Notes under the pieces: model-generated
What the model was told of the DNA's origin: nothing
What the model saw: the letters and a program-made list of their open reading frames with translations, nothing else
Database searches by the model: none
NCBI RefSeq assembly: GCF_028747645.1
Contig: NZ_CP118100.1
Coordinates: 2,108,001 to 2,172,000, forward strand
Origin: Microbacterium esteraromaticum
Lineage (GTDB): Bacteria > Actinomycetota > Actinomycetes > Actinomycetales > Microbacteriaceae
Length of the DNA: 64,000 nt
Direction: 5' to 3'
Shown here: positions 63,307 to 64,000 of the stretch, piece by piece
Numbering within the stretch: position 1 is the stretch's first letter
Layout: the number at the start of each line of letters is the position of its first letter
Position numbers and translations under genes: made by a program

Positions 63307-63999
63307 ATGTCCGATGAAGCACCCGCCACCAACCCCGCCGCGCCCGCCGCCGAGCCGACACCGCCCGTTCCCACTCCCCCGGCACCGGCCGCCGAGCCAG
63401 CCGCACCGTCAGAACCGAATGCCGATCCCGCCGGCGAGAACATCGACGAGCTGCCTGAGTGGGCGCGCAAGTCGCTCACCAAGGCGAACAAGGAAGCGGC
63501 CTCGTACCGTGATGCCGCGAAGAAGGCGAAGGAAGAGGCCGAGACCGCTCAACGGAATCTCGTGCAGAACATCGGCAAGGCACTCGGGCTGGTGAAGGAT
63601 GACGAGGCCCCGACCGTGGAGAGCCTCACCGAGGCACTGCGCGACAAGGACTCGAACCTCACCACCGCCCAGGCCGCTCAGACGGCCCTCCGTGCCGAAA
63701 ATGCCGTGCTCCGCTTCGCCGGTAAGCACAAGGGCGACGCTGACGCCCTCCTCGACTCCCGCGACTTCGAGAAGAAGCTCGCGGCCATCGACTCGACCGC
63801 CGACAACTACGCCTCCCAGGTGGAGGACCTCGTGAAGTCGGAGATCGACACCAACGCCCGTTACCGGAAGGTCCAGGTGGCCACCTCCAACAGCAACGGG
63901 CTGAACATCCCCACCGGCGACCCGGCACCGGCCGAGCCGGACACCTCCTTCGAGGGTCTGGCGAAGCGCCGCGCCGAGCGCCGCAAGAACCGCCTCTAG
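63307..63999 (+). CDS. phage scaffolding protein
   Basis: 230 residues from ATG 63307 (GGAAGGAG seven bases upstream); an earlier in-frame start at 63190 adds unconserved residues. N-terminal Pro/Ala/Glu-rich disordered 50 residues, then a long charged coiled coil (NKEAASYRDAAKKAKEEAETAQ; LRAENAVLRFAGKHKGDADALL), and a C-terminal basic RRAERRKNRL. This is the scaffold/capsid assembly protein that usually precedes the major capsid gene. It ends one base before the window edge. Confidence 0.82.
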   Translation: MSDEAPATNPAAPAAEPTPPVPTPPAPAAEPAAPSEPNADPAGENIDELPEWARKSLTKANKEAASYRDAAKKAKEEAETAQRNLVQNIGKALGLVKDDEAPTVESLTEALRDKDSNLTTAQAAQTALRAENAVLRFAGKHKGDADALLDSRDFEKKLAAIDSTADNYASQVEDLVKSEIDTNARYRKVQVATSNSNGLNIPTGDPAPAEPDTSFEGLAKRRAERRKNRL

Positions 64000-64000
64000 G

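Larger units (their letters stand above)
28332..64000. mobile_element. temperate phage (prophage), right end beyond window
   Basis: The block starts with a large serine integrase adjoining a broken chromosomal gene, then ImmA/repressor, divergent Cro-like control, recombination, replication, methylation, terminase, portal, MuF and scaffold genes, in usual actinophage order. Genes overlap by 1-4 bases throughout and point right except for small minus-strand modules. No transposase or obvious degradation was seen, apart from one antirepressor remnant and one single-base frameshift. Capsid, tail, lysis genes and the second attachment site are outside. Confidence 0.95.

Overview
The window comes from a high-GC actinobacterial chromosome. 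Actinobacteria-type features are a PriA-like HisA in the his cluster, a DUF2510 membrane protein, an Rv3654c-Rv3659c-type Tad pilus cluster and many leaderless promoters. The gene content suggests Micrococcales, most likely Microbacteriaceae (Microbacterium or a close relative); the genus is inferred, not proven.

Bases 1-28331 are ordinary core chromosome, mostly on the minus strand. In the direction of transcription one block reads infC, rpmI, rplT, a TrmH-family rRNA methyltransferase, a four-gene glutamate-type ABC transporter (gluA-B-C-D), pheS, pheT and an NAD-dependent epimerase cut by the window edge. A second block reads hisC-hisB-hisH-priA(hisA)-sseB-like. LysM and lexA are divergent. 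An S9 peptidase gene converges on ftsE-ftsX-smpB. A DUF2510 gene and prfB converge on a shared 14-bp terminator hairpin, and an MFS transporter follows. The Tad pilus cluster tadA-tadB-tadC-flp-like-three TadE-like genes runs from 28331 down to 24326.

At about 28320-28335 the reading frame of the Tad ATPase stops abruptly next to the end of a large serine integrase. Everything from there to 64000 is a temperate phage. The other half of the ATPase gene and the second attachment site must lie beyond the right edge. Prophage layout: integrase, ImmA-like protease and repressor (minus strand, one operon); a divergent Cro-like gene; a recombination and replication region (SMC/RecF-like ATPase, YqaJ-type exonuclease, RecT-like annealing protein, DUF2303, PD-(D/E)XK resolvase); two large DNA methyltransferase genes, one fused to an SNF2-like helicase; HNH-like, DnaD-like, HTH and SSB genes; a long run of tightly overlapping small hypotheticals; an accessory stretch of single-membrane-span proteins with a second HTH regulatory switch; then packaging and head genes (small and large terminase, portal, MuF-type minor capsid protein, scaffold). 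Major capsid, tail and lysis genes are not in the window.

Points that stand out: the MuF-type capsid protein ends in a CdiA-like nuclease toxin domain; a small protein between terminase and portal matches the Acb2/Tad1 hairpin family that counteracts cyclic-nucleotide defences; the phage interrupts a pilus ATPase, so excision would restore or abolish pilus assembly; and infC appears to start at AUC.
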